From Chthoniobacter flavus (GTDB lineage Bacteria; Verrucomicrobiota; Verrucomicrobiia; Chthoniobacterales; Terrimicrobiaceae), in the NCBI GenBank assembly GCA_945883435.1, contig CAMCXK010000004.1, positions 1 through 64,000 of the forward strand: a stretch of 64,000 nt of DNA, in the 5' to 3' direction. Shown here in pieces: positions 7,139 through 16,487 of the stretch. Every line of letters starts with the position of its first letter. Within the stretch, counting starts at the first letter, position 1. The notes beneath the pieces were generated by a model. It ran no database searches. It was given only the letters and a program-made list of their open reading frames with translations, and was not told the DNA's origin. The position numbers and the translations under genes were made by a program.

Positions 7139-9994
7139 TCAGCTCCGGGTGACTTGCAACCCGGTTTGGGACACATTCATCCGCACGAAGCGTGCCCGCA
7201 TGTTGGGCGGATGGTTGGTGAGTTCGGTCCGGATGTGTGCCGCCGCGCGCGGGTCCTTGGCCACGATGAAAAGATAGCCGCCTCCGCCCGCTCCGGGCAG
7301 TTTGGCGGCCGCCGTCCAATCGGCAATCCGCGAAAGAATCGACTGGACTTCGGGAGGGTTCGTGCCGGCATCCAGAGCGCAATTTTGTTCCCAGGTCCGT
7401 CGAACCATCGCGGCGAGGGCGTCAGGTTTGGCCGACTGGAGGGCCACGAACGACTCGCGGGCGTGTGATTGCATTTCGCCGAGAAGGCGGAGCGTGGCCG
7501 ATTTTTGAAGAAACATGCCACGGACGATGTCTTGAAGGATGCCCCGGGCGACACGCGTGTGGCCGGTGTAGTAAAGTAGCAGGGTTCCCTCGGTCATGGC
7601 GGATTGCAGCAGGTGTTCCGGCAGCCAGCGCACAAGGGCATGCTGTGAAAGTCCCGGGCCCGTCTCCGCAAGTTTGAAGCCCCGGTAAAGACCGCCCACC
7701 TGGTCCTGCCAACCGCCTCCGGTTGTCAGCAATTGCTCCAGGGCGACCGTGCGGGCGATAATGTCCTTTTCGTCCCATCCCAGACCGCACAAATCCGAAA
7801 GTGTTCCGAGAATCGTGGCTCCCAGAATGCTGCTGGTGCCGAGGCCCGAGCCTTTCGGTGTCGCCGCCAACAGTGAAATTTCCAAGCCGCCTCCGAATTC
7901 CGCCAGAAGACCGGACAAGCTGGAGGTCTTCGAGTGGCCGGAGAAACGGGGATGAAATCCCGCCAACGCCAGCGCCGCTTTCGCCAGCGAGAAGGCTCCT
8001 CCGACCAATTCAAAATCGCCGAGTTCCTCAAAGGTTTCGATCCGCGTTTCCTCTCCCAGATCGATTGATCGAATCACGATATCCCGGCGATTGTTGGTGC
8101 GAGCGAACACCTGCACGGGCGGTTGCCCGTTGAGGTCCACCGCCATGTTCACCACCGCGCCGCCATGTCTCAGGCAATACGGTGCGGTGTCGGTCCAACC
8201 CCCGGCCAGATCGATGCGCACCGGGCTCCGCCCCCACACGATTTGGTCGCTCTGAATCCGCACCACCGGCGACTGGAGATTCGCACAGGACGCTGAAATC
8301 AGGCTATCGGCCAAAATCGAAAAAGCCTCACGCTCAAGGGTGGTTTTCCGCTGGATATCCGGGACCAATCGGGAGCGGAAGACCAGCTCGGAGGTCCGCT
8401 CCAGAACATCGCCCTGCGGTTCGCCGGGGAGTTCACCCGGCTCGAAAAATCCGCCGGCGCTCTCGAGATCCAGGCGGTGGAATGGATTGCGCGCGCGGTG
8501 TTCAAAAAGGCGCAGCGACGCGTGGCGGACATGGGCATCGCGGGCCTTCCAAAGACGCTCCGGGCAAAAACGGTCGGTAATCTCCTCGGCGGAGAGGCGC
8601 TCACTCCGGAGCCACATTGCCAAGGCCTCGGCGTCTCCGTTCGGCGTTGTCATCCAAGCCAGCAGGTTCCCCGCCGCCTCCCCGGGCCTCACCAGAGGAA
8701 ACAACCGGGCGCATTGAATATCGGTGGACGGATCGATTCCGCACTCCGAGGGCGAGAGGTTCCGGGCGGCGAACCAGTCGGGGGCGGGCTGTCCCAGAAA
8801 GGTGGTTTCAGGCGCGCCAACCGGTCCCTTGAACGCATCGTCGAATCCATAAACCCGCAAGCAATGGCTGTCGGTTCCCACCGGGGGCATGTCGATGCAC
8901 ACTCCCGGCGGCAATTCGAAATAGCCCAACCAGCCGGGGACATTGGTCACGACATTTTTTCCTGCCAAAGGCAACTCCGCGGGCAGGGACGAATTTTCCA
9001 CCCAGACCGGACAAGTTGTCGGAGAGCGCTTGGCGAACTCGAAATCCGAGTTGAGCACATACATGTCGGGGTGCGGTTTCAAAGCGAGCGGGGATTGGCT
9101 GCGCTGGTCAAGCGAGCGGTTTTGCAGCGCCGAAACAGACTCGATCATTTGGCGGCTGGTTCCAAAGTGGTGGAATTCGGCTCCGGGCACGGGAGCCACG
9201 GCACTGGTCAGGGCAGCGATTTGGGGGTCGTTTTCGAAAGGATGCGCTCCCAGGCACGGACCCAAGCCGGCATAAAGTTCGTAAAACGACGGAACGCCGC
9301 CCTGGAAATCCTGCCGGTCCGCATGCCATCCGCATTTTTCCATCAGAAGGGCGATTGCCCGCTGGCTCAGCAGCCACAACCCGGTGTCGACCAGAAAGAG
9401 GTGCGTGGATGCCAGTTCCGAGATGCGGTGTTCCGGCGGTTTTTGCAGGAAAAATTCAATCGATTCGGGAGCCTCGCGGCGGGTGAAGAAGACGCCGAAG
9501 TGCGAAGCCGTGTGGGCATCCACCCACATTCCGAGCGCGACGATATCGGCATCCGGCAAAGGGGGCAGTCCCTCGGGAAAACGGAGCAGCACATCTCCGC
9601 TCGCAATCAGGAGGCGGCTGGAGACGGGAGCCCGCTCCGCGATGTGTTCCAACCCGCCCCACTGCACATCCAGCAATGTCTGGTCGATCCGCTGCCCGTC
9701 GGCCCAGCGAAGGATGGGAAAAGGCATGAGGATTTTTCCCGTGGCGGCATAGGCTGGAAGGCGACGGCTTTGTCCTCCCGCCATCATGGCCAGATGAAGA
9801 TCCGAGTCACACCATTGCTCAAATGTTGTGGCCCGGCCGTCGGCCTTCCAGGCGCTGGCAAGCAGGTGGGCGACGCCACCTCCCGAGCCCAGTTTGGCTC
9901 CCGCCGGGTCGCAGGCCGCGTGCCATCCAAGACCTTCCCGACACGTTCCGAAAAACCGCGACATCGCAGGGGGCAGGGAAATCAATCGACGCAT
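7139..9994 (-). CDS. fkp: Bifunctional L-fucokinase / L-fucose-1-phosphate guanylyltransferase
   Basis: Fkp salvages free L-fucose to GDP-fucose in two steps. The 951-aa length nearly matches Bacteroides Fkp. The N-terminal part (about 60-550) is the pyrophosphorylase, with MAGGQSRRLPAYAATGK near residue 70. A beta-helix-like middle follows. The C-terminal GHMP kinase (about 590-951) shows WGRSPVRIDLAGGWTDTAPY, the ATP loop PKGSGLGTSSILGA and the closing motif LPGAGGGGYLFI. It is the last gene of a leftward group containing rlpA, an M20 peptidase and a sugar-nucleotide epimerase. It suggests fucosylated envelope glycans or use of host- or algal-derived fucose. Function is confident, physiology is inferred. 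Confidence 0.93.
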   Translation of the reverse strand: MRRLISLPPAMSRFFGTCREGLGWHAACDPAGAKLGSGGGVAHLLASAWKADGRATTFEQWCDSDLHLAMMAGGQSRRLPAYAATGKILMPFPILRWADGQRIDQTLLDVQWGGLEHIAERAPVSSRLLIASGDVLLRFPEGLPPLPDADIVALGMWVDAHTASHFGVFFTRREAPESIEFFLQKPPEHRISELASTHLFLVDTGLWLLSQRAIALLMEKCGWHADRQDFQGGVPSFYELYAGLGPCLGAHPFENDPQIAALTSAVAPVPGAEFHHFGTSRQMIESVSALQNRSLDQRSQSPLALKPHPDMYVLNSDFEFAKRSPTTCPVWVENSSLPAELPLAGKNVVTNVPGWLGYFELPPGVCIDMPPVGTDSHCLRVYGFDDAFKGPVGAPETTFLGQPAPDWFAARNLSPSECGIDPSTDIQCARLFPLVRPGEAAGNLLAWMTTPNGDAEALAMWLRSERLSAEEITDRFCPERLWKARDAHVRHASLRLFEHRARNPFHRLDLESAGGFFEPGELPGEPQGDVLERTSELVFRSRLVPDIQRKTTLEREAFSILADSLISASCANLQSPVVRIQSDQIVWGRSPVRIDLAGGWTDTAPYCLRHGGAVVNMAVDLNGQPPVQVFARTNNRRDIVIRSIDLGEETRIETFEELGDFELVGGAFSLAKAALALAGFHPRFSGHSKTSSLSGLLAEFGGGLEISLLAATPKGSGLGTSSILGATILGTLSDLCGLGWDEKDIIARTVALEQLLTTGGGWQDQVGGLYRGFKLAETGPGLSQHALVRWLPEHLLQSAMTEGTLLLYYTGHTRVARGILQDIVRGMFLQKSATLRLLGEMQSHARESFVALQSAKPDALAAMVRRTWEQNCALDAGTNPPEVQSILSRIADWTAAAKLPGAGGGGYLFIVAKDPRAAAHIRTELTNHPPNMRARFVRMNVSQTGLQVTRS

Positions 9995-10058
9995 CCACGT
10001 TCCTTAGCAAATCCGTGCCCTTCACAAAACATTTCCCCGCCCCCGCAGGGGTGATGCA

Positions 10059-10586
10059 TTACCGGTTGGTGCCAGATTGATCCGAAGGCGCGGGTGCGGT
10101 TGGAATGCCTGGTCGGGGAGGATTTTTGGCCCGCAAGTTCGAGGTGCGCAAAACGGGAATCTCCCGCAGGAGTTCCAATCGCACCCTTGCCAAGCCCCGG
10201 TCGTAGGTTCCGAGGGCCTTGGCCGCCTCCACGCTCAGGTCGATGATCCGCCCCTTGACGTAGGGACCCCGGTTGTTGATGCGGACGATGACCGATTTTC
10301 CGCTGCGAAGATCGGTGACACGCACTTTCGAGTGAAACGGCAGTTTTTTATGCGCGGCGGTCAGATCGCCCGCACGGTAAATTTCCCCGTTTGCCGTTTT
10401 GCGTCCGATCCAGCGGCCTCCATACCAGGAGGCGATCCCGTGCTCCACAAGGAGCGGGCGCGAATCAAAAAGTTCGGCGGGCTTGTCGGAAGCCTCTCGG
10501 ACGATCAGGCGGTGCTGGCATCCGGCAAGGCACCACAGGGCGCCAATGACCAATAACGATCGAAAAACGCACCGGGGGGCTGTCAT
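10059..10586 (-). CDS. rlpA: RlpA-like septal ring lipoprotein (lytic transglycosylase)
   Basis: The 175-aa lipoprotein has a signal peptide ending in CLAGC and a double-psi beta-barrel domain with ASWYGGRWIGRKTANGE, TAAHKKLPFHSKVRV, VIVRINNRGPY and RIIDLSVEAAKAL. RlpA proteins cleave peptidoglycan strands lacking stem peptides. No SPOR domain follows; the C-terminus is a short Pro-rich tail, so this is a minimal form. It ends 18 bp before the start of no other gene and lies 64 bp upstream of fkp in the same direction. Confidence 0.92.
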   Translation of the reverse strand: MTAPRCVFRSLLVIGALWCLAGCQHRLIVREASDKPAELFDSRPLLVEHGIASWYGGRWIGRKTANGEIYRAGDLTAAHKKLPFHSKVRVTDLRSGKSVIVRINNRGPYVKGRIIDLSVEAAKALGTYDRGLARVRLELLREIPVLRTSNLRAKNPPRPGIPTAPAPSDQSGTNR

Positions 10587-10604
10587 GGCAAATGCGTGGA
10601 CCGG

Positions 10605-11699
10605 CTACAGCGACTCCAAAAAGCGTTTGAAGAAACGCGCCCCTTCCTCGAGGGCCGCGATGTCGATGAATTCGTCGGCCGTGTGCGCCTGGGCAATCGA
10701 CCCGGGTCCCATGGCCACCGAGGCACACCCGGCGGCCGCAAAAACCGCCGCATCGCAAAACCACGGGGCTGTGGCCAACCCGGCACCCAGGCTCTGCAAG
10801 AGGCCGATGGCAGGGTGCGAGGGGTCGGTGTGCAGTGGCAACGAACTGCGAAGCTCCACCTGCAAGCCGGGAATGTGGGATTTCAAAAAATCGGGAACCC
10901 ACTCCACATCACTGCCCGGCACAAGGCGGAAGTCGATTTCCGCCTCGCAGTGGTCGGGAACGATATTGACCTTGGAACCGCCCCGGATGGTGCCCACGCT
11001 CATCGTGTTCCCGCCCAGCAGTGGATGGGTGTGTTCTTTCAGGCGGGGTTTGCAATCGGCGTGGAGGCGGTTCAAGGCCTCTGTCATGCGGTCGATGGCG
11101 TTTTCGCCCGATTCCGGGCGTGAGGCGTGGACCGAGCGTCCCGACGTGCGCAACGCAAGCCAACTGCATCCCTTGTGGGCGTGGACGATTTTCAAATCCG
11201 TCGGCTCGCCCGCGATGACAAAATCGAAGGTTTCGGTGGCGGCGAGGTGGCGGGCTCCTGGTTGGCCGGCCTCTTCTCCGGCGAGTCCGGCGAACCAAAC
11301 CTCCCAACCGGCTTTCGAAAGGGATTCGCGGTTCGCAGCCAGCGCCCAAAGCATGGCCGCAGCCGGTCCTTTCGTGTCGGAGGCCCCCCGTCCCCACAAG
11401 CGCCCGTCGCGGACTTCCGCGGCAAAGGGATCGATCGTCATTCCCGCCACACTTACGGTATCCAGATGCGGAGCCAGAAGAAGGCGGCGGCCAGCGGCAT
11501 TGGGAAAGCGGGCGACCACATTCGGACGGCCCGGCAAAACCTCATCCAGGCGAACCTCCGCGCCCAGTGGAGCCAGAAAGTCCCGCACCCAGGCGGCACA
11601 CTCGGCTTCGCCGGTCCTCGCGGTTCCCGGATCCCCGCCATCGGGATTCACACTCGGGATCGCGACGAGATCGCGTGCGATTTCAAGAACGCTTTTCAT
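10605..11699 (-). CDS. M20 family metallopeptidase (ArgE/DapE/CPG2-like)
   Basis: The 364-aa enzyme should hydrolyse an amide bond of an acylated amino acid or dipeptide with two metal ions. Visible ligands: His/Asp in LLAPHLDTVSV, Asp in WGRGASDTKGP, the catalytic Glu pair in GLAGEEAGQ, Asp/Glu in VIAGEPTDLKI, and His in IAQAHTADEFI. The dimerisation domain lies between about residues 170 and 290. ATG at 11699 is chosen because it begins the family core; a 12-residue longer start runs into the epimerase gene. Even so it overlaps the epimerase gene by 17 bp. Substrate cannot be read from the sequence. Confidence 0.88.
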   Translation of the reverse strand: MKSVLEIARDLVAIPSVNPDGGDPGTARTGEAECAAWVRDFLAPLGAEVRLDEVLPGRPNVVARFPNAAGRRLLLAPHLDTVSVAGMTIDPFAAEVRDGRLWGRGASDTKGPAAAMLWALAANRESLSKAGWEVWFAGLAGEEAGQPGARHLAATETFDFVIAGEPTDLKIVHAHKGCSWLALRTSGRSVHASRPESGENAIDRMTEALNRLHADCKPRLKEHTHPLLGGNTMSVGTIRGGSKVNIVPDHCEAEIDFRLVPGSDVEWVPDFLKSHIPGLQVELRSSLPLHTDPSHPAIGLLQSLGAGLATAPWFCDAAVFAAAGCASVAMGPGSIAQAHTADEFIDIAALEEGARFFKRFLESL

Positions 11700-12636
11700 T
11701 GTTGAGATACCATTCCACAAATTTCGGAATGCCAAGGGCGATCGGTGTGGAGGGACGGTAGCCGAGAAAGCGACGGGCCTTGTCGATATCCGCCGATGTC
11801 AGTGGCATGTCACCCGGTTGCTCGGGATGTTGTTCGATCCGGGCCTTTTTTCCGAGGGCTTCCTCGAGATGGGCGATCAAATCGCGCAAAGTGGTGGTCT
11901 GGTTCTCCCCGAGGTTGAAGATGTCGAACATCCGGTCTTTGTAATCAAGCGCTCCGGTGACCCCCTGCACAATGTCCGAGATGTAGGTGTAATCGCGTCG
12001 GCTGCTGCCATCGCCGAATTGCGGAATGGGTTCTCCCCGGTCGATGGCCCGGGTGAACTTGTGAATCGCCAGGTCGGGGCGCTGGCCGGGTCCATAAACG
12101 GTGAAAAAGCGCAGGCAGACCACCCTGAGGCCATGGATGTGGGAGTAATTGCCGCAGAGGTGTTCGCCGGCGAGTTTGGTCGCGGCATAGGGACTCAGGG
12201 TTTGCACCAGGGGCATGTCCTCTCGAAACGGCACTCCGGGAGCCAACCCATAAACCGAAGAGCTGGATGCAAAAACAAAGCGCCCTGCGCCGTGGCGCCG
12301 CGCCGCTTCCAGAAGATGGTGGGTCCCGACAATGTTTGTTTGAATGTAAAGACCGGGGTCCAAAACCGAGGGGCGAACCCCGGCGCGGGCGGCGAGGTGA
12401 ATGATGGCATCCCACCGGTCCGATCCCACAACCCGGTCCACAGCCGCCGCATCGCGAATATCCAAAGTCTCGCAGTTGCATCCACCTCCGAAGGCCGCCA
12501 GATTGCGGCGCTTGATCCCGGGATCGTAAAAGTCGTTGAAATCGTCAACCGCCAACACCCGGTGGCCGGCCCGCAGCAACTCTCCGCATACATGGGAGCC
12601 AATGAATCCGGCCCCGCCGGTCACAAGAATGTTCAC
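11683..12636 (-). CDS. NAD-dependent sugar-nucleotide epimerase (UDP-glucuronate 4-epimerase-like)
   Basis: The 317-aa short-chain dehydrogenase of the extended type has the NAD loop TGGAGFIGSH at the N-terminus, HLAARAGVRPS, the Ser in SSSSVYG, and the YAATK catalytic pair. The segment FFTVYGPGQRPDLA and the FGDGSSRRDYTYI box are typical of UDP-glucuronate 4-epimerases and close relatives. It probably supplies a nucleotide sugar for envelope polysaccharide, in line with fkp downstream. Confidence 0.85.
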   Translation of the reverse strand: MNILVTGGAGFIGSHVCGELLRAGHRVLAVDDFNDFYDPGIKRRNLAAFGGGCNCETLDIRDAAAVDRVVGSDRWDAIIHLAARAGVRPSVLDPGLYIQTNIVGTHHLLEAARRHGAGRFVFASSSSVYGLAPGVPFREDMPLVQTLSPYAATKLAGEHLCGNYSHIHGLRVVCLRFFTVYGPGQRPDLAIHKFTRAIDRGEPIPQFGDGSSRRDYTYISDIVQGVTGALDYKDRMFDIFNLGENQTTTLRDLIAHLEEALGKKARIEQHPEQPGDMPLTSADIDKARRFLGYRPSTPIALGIPKFVEWYLNNEKRS

Positions 12637-12714
12637 AAGGGAGACCTTAAAAACCGATGCGAGATGCCAGCAAGAACGAAAGCGGACCGGTGGCCAGCGG
12701 TGCCGCAGGAATTG

Positions 12715-14211
12715 TTAGTTTTTGGGGTTGATCCAATCCGGTCGGTGAACGACGAACTGGAGTCGGTTTTTAAACTCGCCAAGTTCCCCGATGAAACTCA
12801 GGCGTCCAGTCGAGCGGGCCTGGTTGCGCAGGGCGTCGCGGATCGATTTCGTATGACTGAAAACGTCGAAGGTCCGCGGGCCTGTGGAGATGCTGATATA
12901 GCCCTCGTCGCCGACTTGAGCCGGAGCCTCCACGAGGAAAACCTCGCCTTGATGCGCTGCGGGATCGAATGCGGGCGATGTCAGCAGGGGGGCATTTGAG
13001 CGGGCCCGTTGGGCAACCTCGACCTCCGAAACGCGTCGCACGGGATCCGAGGGCTTTGAAAAATTCGGTTTGGAGAGGTCCAGCCACCGGGGCGGGCCAC
13101 CGGACGGCCCTGTGCGGAGTCGCACTTGCACGGGAAAATGATCCGAATATCCGGCGGGATTCCGCCCCTTGCTCCAGCGCACAGGGCGGTCGAGATAGTC
13201 CGCATTGAGACCGCGAATGACCACCGCGCCGAAGGTGCCGGGAACGATCGAGATGCCGCCTTGTTCAAAAAGTCCGCGTGAACCGATCAAGTGGATCAAG
13301 GTGCCCCACTGGTCGCGATACACGTCGCTGCCGCGCGACTCGGGAGGAAGTTCGAACCACAGGTTGTAGAGGTCCGTGGAGCCGTCTTTCAGGCTGCTCT
13401 TGGCCCCCTCCGCCTTGAGGATGTCACCGATGGCGGTGCGCCGGAAATGCGGGTAGCGCTCGGACTGGTTGTAATGGCAGTTGAGGTCCCCGGCCACGAT
13501 CACATCGGCCAAGGGATGTTTGTAAAAAATGGCATCCAGGCGTTTGCGGAGAGTGGTGGCATTTTCGATGCGTATGCGCTCGTTGTCCTCGTCGCCGGCG
13601 CCCGATTTCCAGTGATTCGCGAAAATGCTCAATGGTTGCCCCTCCACATCCAGTGTGGCCTCCAGAATCGCCCGGGCATCGGTGGTGGGGTGGGTGCGGG
13701 ACTCACGCACCGGAAAGCGGGAGAAAATGATGTTTTTAACCGAGCGGGGCCTCCCGTCCTCGTGAAGGCCGGGTTTTTCGTCCGGCACCACGATGTGGTA
13801 GCTGCCGAGACCGGCCTCCTCGAGCGCTTTGGCCAACCAGAATTCCGCCGGGGCGTCTATAAACTGGGGGTCGGGATCGTCCTTCGGCAGAAGCTCTGCC
13901 AAAGATTTTGCTTTGGCCAGCGCGAGCCAGTCCGCTGCGGAGCGGTTCGAGGGGGTTTGATCGAGTTCGATCTCATTCAGCACCAGAACGTCCGGTCCCC
14001 GCTTCCCGGACGTTCGTGACAGGACCGTGGCCGCGTTGCGGAGTTTTGTCAGAAGATGGCGCGTGGAATATTTCTCCGGGCTGTAATCGTCATAGGTCGA
14101 GACCCCGTCCGCATCGAACAGGTTTTCGACATTGTAGGCGACAACCCAAAAATCCCGGGCCGGGAGGGAACAGAGTCCCATCAGAAGGACGAGGGCGAAA
14201 CGGAGGATCAC
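12715..14211 (-). CDS. Secreted endonuclease/exonuclease/phosphatase (EEP) family protein
   Basis: The 498-aa product has a signal peptide (residues about 1-18) and an EEP fold: VVAYNVENLFD, LNEIELD, IFANHWKSG, VIVAGDLNCHY and GYSDHFPVQV. This fold covers secreted nucleases, sphingomyelinase-like and inositol phosphatase-like hydrolases; the substrate cannot be told. About 120 residues follow the catalytic domain and form a separate beta-rich region, perhaps an OB-like module. It stands alone, 78 bp from the epimerase gene. Confidence 0.82.
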   Translation of the reverse strand: MILRFALVLLMGLCSLPARDFWVVAYNVENLFDADGVSTYDDYSPEKYSTRHLLTKLRNAATVLSRTSGKRGPDVLVLNEIELDQTPSNRSAADWLALAKAKSLAELLPKDDPDPQFIDAPAEFWLAKALEEAGLGSYHIVVPDEKPGLHEDGRPRSVKNIIFSRFPVRESRTHPTTDARAILEATLDVEGQPLSIFANHWKSGAGDEDNERIRIENATTLRKRLDAIFYKHPLADVIVAGDLNCHYNQSERYPHFRRTAIGDILKAEGAKSSLKDGSTDLYNLWFELPPESRGSDVYRDQWGTLIHLIGSRGLFEQGGISIVPGTFGAVVIRGLNADYLDRPVRWSKGRNPAGYSDHFPVQVRLRTGPSGGPPRWLDLSKPNFSKPSDPVRRVSEVEVAQRARSNAPLLTSPAFDPAAHQGEVFLVEAPAQVGDEGYISISTGPRTFDVFSHTKSIRDALRNQARSTGRLSFIGELGEFKNRLQFVVHRPDWINPKN

Positions 14212-14285
14212 AGTGTCATTGATCGGAACGGCTCTGGGAATGGCAATCCGGAAGATGTGACAGCGATGTCACAATCGGGCAGGAA

Positions 14286-15359
14286 TCAAGAACTGTATTG
14301 CAGGGCCATCGCCCGCGCGATCGAGGCGATGCGCTCGCACAGGGCCGCAGGTTCCAGAACCTTGGCATGACTGCCCCAGCCGAGAATCCAGTTTTCAAGA
14401 TCCGGCGCCAGGCCGACCTCGAGGGTCAATACCGCACCGCCGCCGGGAGCGGGCTTCAATCGCTGGGAGGGGTGCCAAACGCGTTCCGCGGCCAAACGGG
14501 CGGCAAAAGGATCGAGGCGGATGACCACGCGCTCGGGCTTGGGGGTTTCGAAAGCGGAGAAACTCGAGGCCATCATCCCTTCGATCGAAAAACTCTCCGG
14601 ACGCCGGAAAAATTGTTTGAGGATTTTCGGGTTGGAAAGGCGGGTGAGGGCGAACGTGCGGGTCTTGGCCCGCACGAGGTCGTGGCCGATGAGATACCAT
14701 TGGTTGTCGATACAGCCGAGATGGAAGGGCTCGATGCGCCGGCGCTCGGACTTTTTTCCTTTCAGTTTGAAATAGTCGAATTCCACGACGTGGCTGGTGG
14801 ACACGGCTTGGGCCAGGGTGTCGAACGTGCGGAGTTCCTGCAGGGCGAGGCCGACCGGGCGGAATGAAATGGCGGACTGAAGGTCTTGAATCGAAAATTG
14901 ACCCGACTCGTGCAGGCCCGAGGACATTTTTTGAAGTGCCGAGCGCAGCGGTTTTTCAAAATCCGTGCCCTTGTAGGGTTCCAGCGCCTTTTGGGCTACC
15001 AGGAGGGCAACCAACTCCCCCTCGGTGACGGTGATGCGTGGAAAGTGGTTCACCTCGCCGGTGTAGGCGAATCCCCGGTGGAGCGCGTTGTAGGCGATCG
15101 GCAGTTGCAGGCGGTCCCGCATGAACTCGATGTCGCGCATGACGGTTTTGTCCGAGACTTCCAACTCGGCGGCGAGTGTGGTGCAGTTCGGGTGTGTGCC
15201 GCGCTGGATGAGATCGTGGATGCGCATCATGCGGGCCATCGGCGGGCGGGAGAAGCTCTCGCCGCGCGGGCGGCGGCGTGCGGGCGGCGCGGGCACCAAT
15301 GCCCGGGAATCGAGGCCGGGAAGGCCTTCGGGCGGTTGCTCCAGCGGTTCGGAGGTCAT
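14286..15359 (-). CDS. WYL-domain transcriptional regulator
   Basis: The 357-aa product has an N-terminal helix-turn-helix (RIHDLIQRGTHPNCTTL, then LEVSDKTVMRDIEFM) at about residues 45-85. A central WYL domain has FHLGCIDNQWYLIGHD near 230, and a WCX C-terminal extension follows. WYL regulators bind nucleic acid or small ligands and often control DNA-damage, defence or metabolic genes. The N-terminal 40 residues are Pro/Arg-rich and may start later, at Met41. No obvious target operon adjoins it. Confidence 0.88.
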   Translation of the reverse strand: MTSEPLEQPPEGLPGLDSRALVPAPPARRRPRGESFSRPPMARMMRIHDLIQRGTHPNCTTLAAELEVSDKTVMRDIEFMRDRLQLPIAYNALHRGFAYTGEVNHFPRITVTEGELVALLVAQKALEPYKGTDFEKPLRSALQKMSSGLHESGQFSIQDLQSAISFRPVGLALQELRTFDTLAQAVSTSHVVEFDYFKLKGKKSERRRIEPFHLGCIDNQWYLIGHDLVRAKTRTFALTRLSNPKILKQFFRRPESFSIEGMMASSFSAFETPKPERVVIRLDPFAARLAAERVWHPSQRLKPAPGGGAVLTLEVGLAPDLENWILGWGSHAKVLEPAALCERIASIARAMALQYSS

Positions 15360-15411
15360 ACCCGCTACATACAGCGCCGGAGGGTTTCGGCAAAGCGCTA
15401 AGAATGCGCCT

Positions 15412-16434
15412 TCAATCCGCTCCGGGGCTGAATTTTTTTGCCAGATGGGCGATAACCTTGTCGGTGCCTTCCGAGATTTCGGCGCTCACGGGGATCGTTT
15501 TGAGCTTGGGGAAGCGGCTTTTGAAGGTCTTCAGGCGCAACTCCGCATCGGGCAGATCCATTTTGTTGGCGACGATGCAAGCGGGCTTTGCCGCGAGGGT
15601 GGGATCGTAAAGCCGGAGTTCCTTGCGCAGGGATTGATAGTCGTCGATGGGTTCGCGGCCCTCCGAGGCTCCCATGTCCAGAACATAAAAAAGCGTTTTG
15701 CATCGGACGATGTGGCGAAGGAACTCGTGTCCCAGGCCGCGGTTTTCGTGGGCTCCCTCGATCAGGCCGGGGATATCGGCCACGGTGGCCCTCCCGTAGC
15801 CCGGGAGATCAACCACCCCGACCATCGGGTGGAGTGTGGTGAAGGGATACGATGCCGTCTTCGGACGGGCGGCGGAGATCGCGCGGAGAAGGGTGGATTT
15901 TCCCGCGTTGGGATAACCCACAAGCCCCACATCCGCGATGGTGCGGAGTTCCATGACAAACCAGCCCTCCTCGCCGGGGTAGCCTTTGGTGAACTGTCGG
16001 GGAACGCGGTTGGTGGAGGATTTGAAATGCGTGTTGCCTTTGCCGCCGTCTCCCCCTTTGCAGAGGAGGAATTTCTGACCCGGTTCGGAGAGGTCCGCGA
16101 TGGGTTCGGCCTCGACCTCGTCCTGGGAGCTTGCCCCGGCGCGGTGGATGACGGTGCCGATCGGAACGCGGACGGTGGTGTCCTCGGCGCTGCGGCCGTG
16201 TTTGTCCTTTCCCTTGCCGTGGGCGCCCCGCTTCGAGCGGATGAGAGGTTCGAAAAACAGGGCCACGAGACTGGCGACATCGTGGTCGGCCACCAGAATG
16301 ATATCTCCACCCTTCCCGCCGTCGCCGCCATCGGGGCCTCCCCGCGGAATGAATTTTTCCCGGCGGAAGCTGCAACACCCGTTGCCACCATCGCCAGCTT
16401 TGGCATGGATGCGGATTTCATCGACGAATTTCAT
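15412..16434 (-). CDS. obg: Obg GTPase (ribosome assembly / stress control)
   Basis: Obg binds the 50S subunit and couples ribosome assembly to GTP. The 340-aa product starts with the glycine-rich Obg fold (MKFVDEIRIHAKAGDGGNG, FIPRGGPDGGDGGKGG) up to about residue 158. The G domain follows with GYPNAGKSTLL (G1), DIPGLIEGAHENRGLG (G3) and ANKMDLPDAE (G4). It ends soon after the G domain, so the C-terminal OCT domain of some relatives is absent, as in many short Obg proteins. The ATG at 16434 was chosen; 99 upstream residues in frame are not Obg-like. It is 53 bp downstream of a secreted-protein gene. Confidence 0.95.
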   Translation of the reverse strand: MKFVDEIRIHAKAGDGGNGCCSFRREKFIPRGGPDGGDGGKGGDIILVADHDVASLVALFFEPLIRSKRGAHGKGKDKHGRSAEDTTVRVPIGTVIHRAGASSQDEVEAEPIADLSEPGQKFLLCKGGDGGKGNTHFKSSTNRVPRQFTKGYPGEEGWFVMELRTIADVGLVGYPNAGKSTLLRAISAARPKTASYPFTTLHPMVGVVDLPGYGRATVADIPGLIEGAHENRGLGHEFLRHIVRCKTLFYVLDMGASEGREPIDDYQSLRKELRLYDPTLAAKPACIVANKMDLPDAELRLKTFKSRFPKLKTIPVSAEISEGTDKVIAHLAKKFSPGAD

Positions 16435-16487
16435 GACGGCAACCTTGCCGATGTGTGGCGGCAAGTCGATGGCAATTGCCCCGGGGG

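Noticed and set aside
8477-10054. A + strand frame of 525 codons
   Set aside because: Antisense to fkp; composition is Arg/Gly-rich without family motifs.
10399-12999. A + strand frame of 866 codons
   Set aside because: It lies wholly antisense to rlpA, the M20 peptidase, the epimerase and part of the EEP gene, which have clear families. High GC keeps the opposite frame open.
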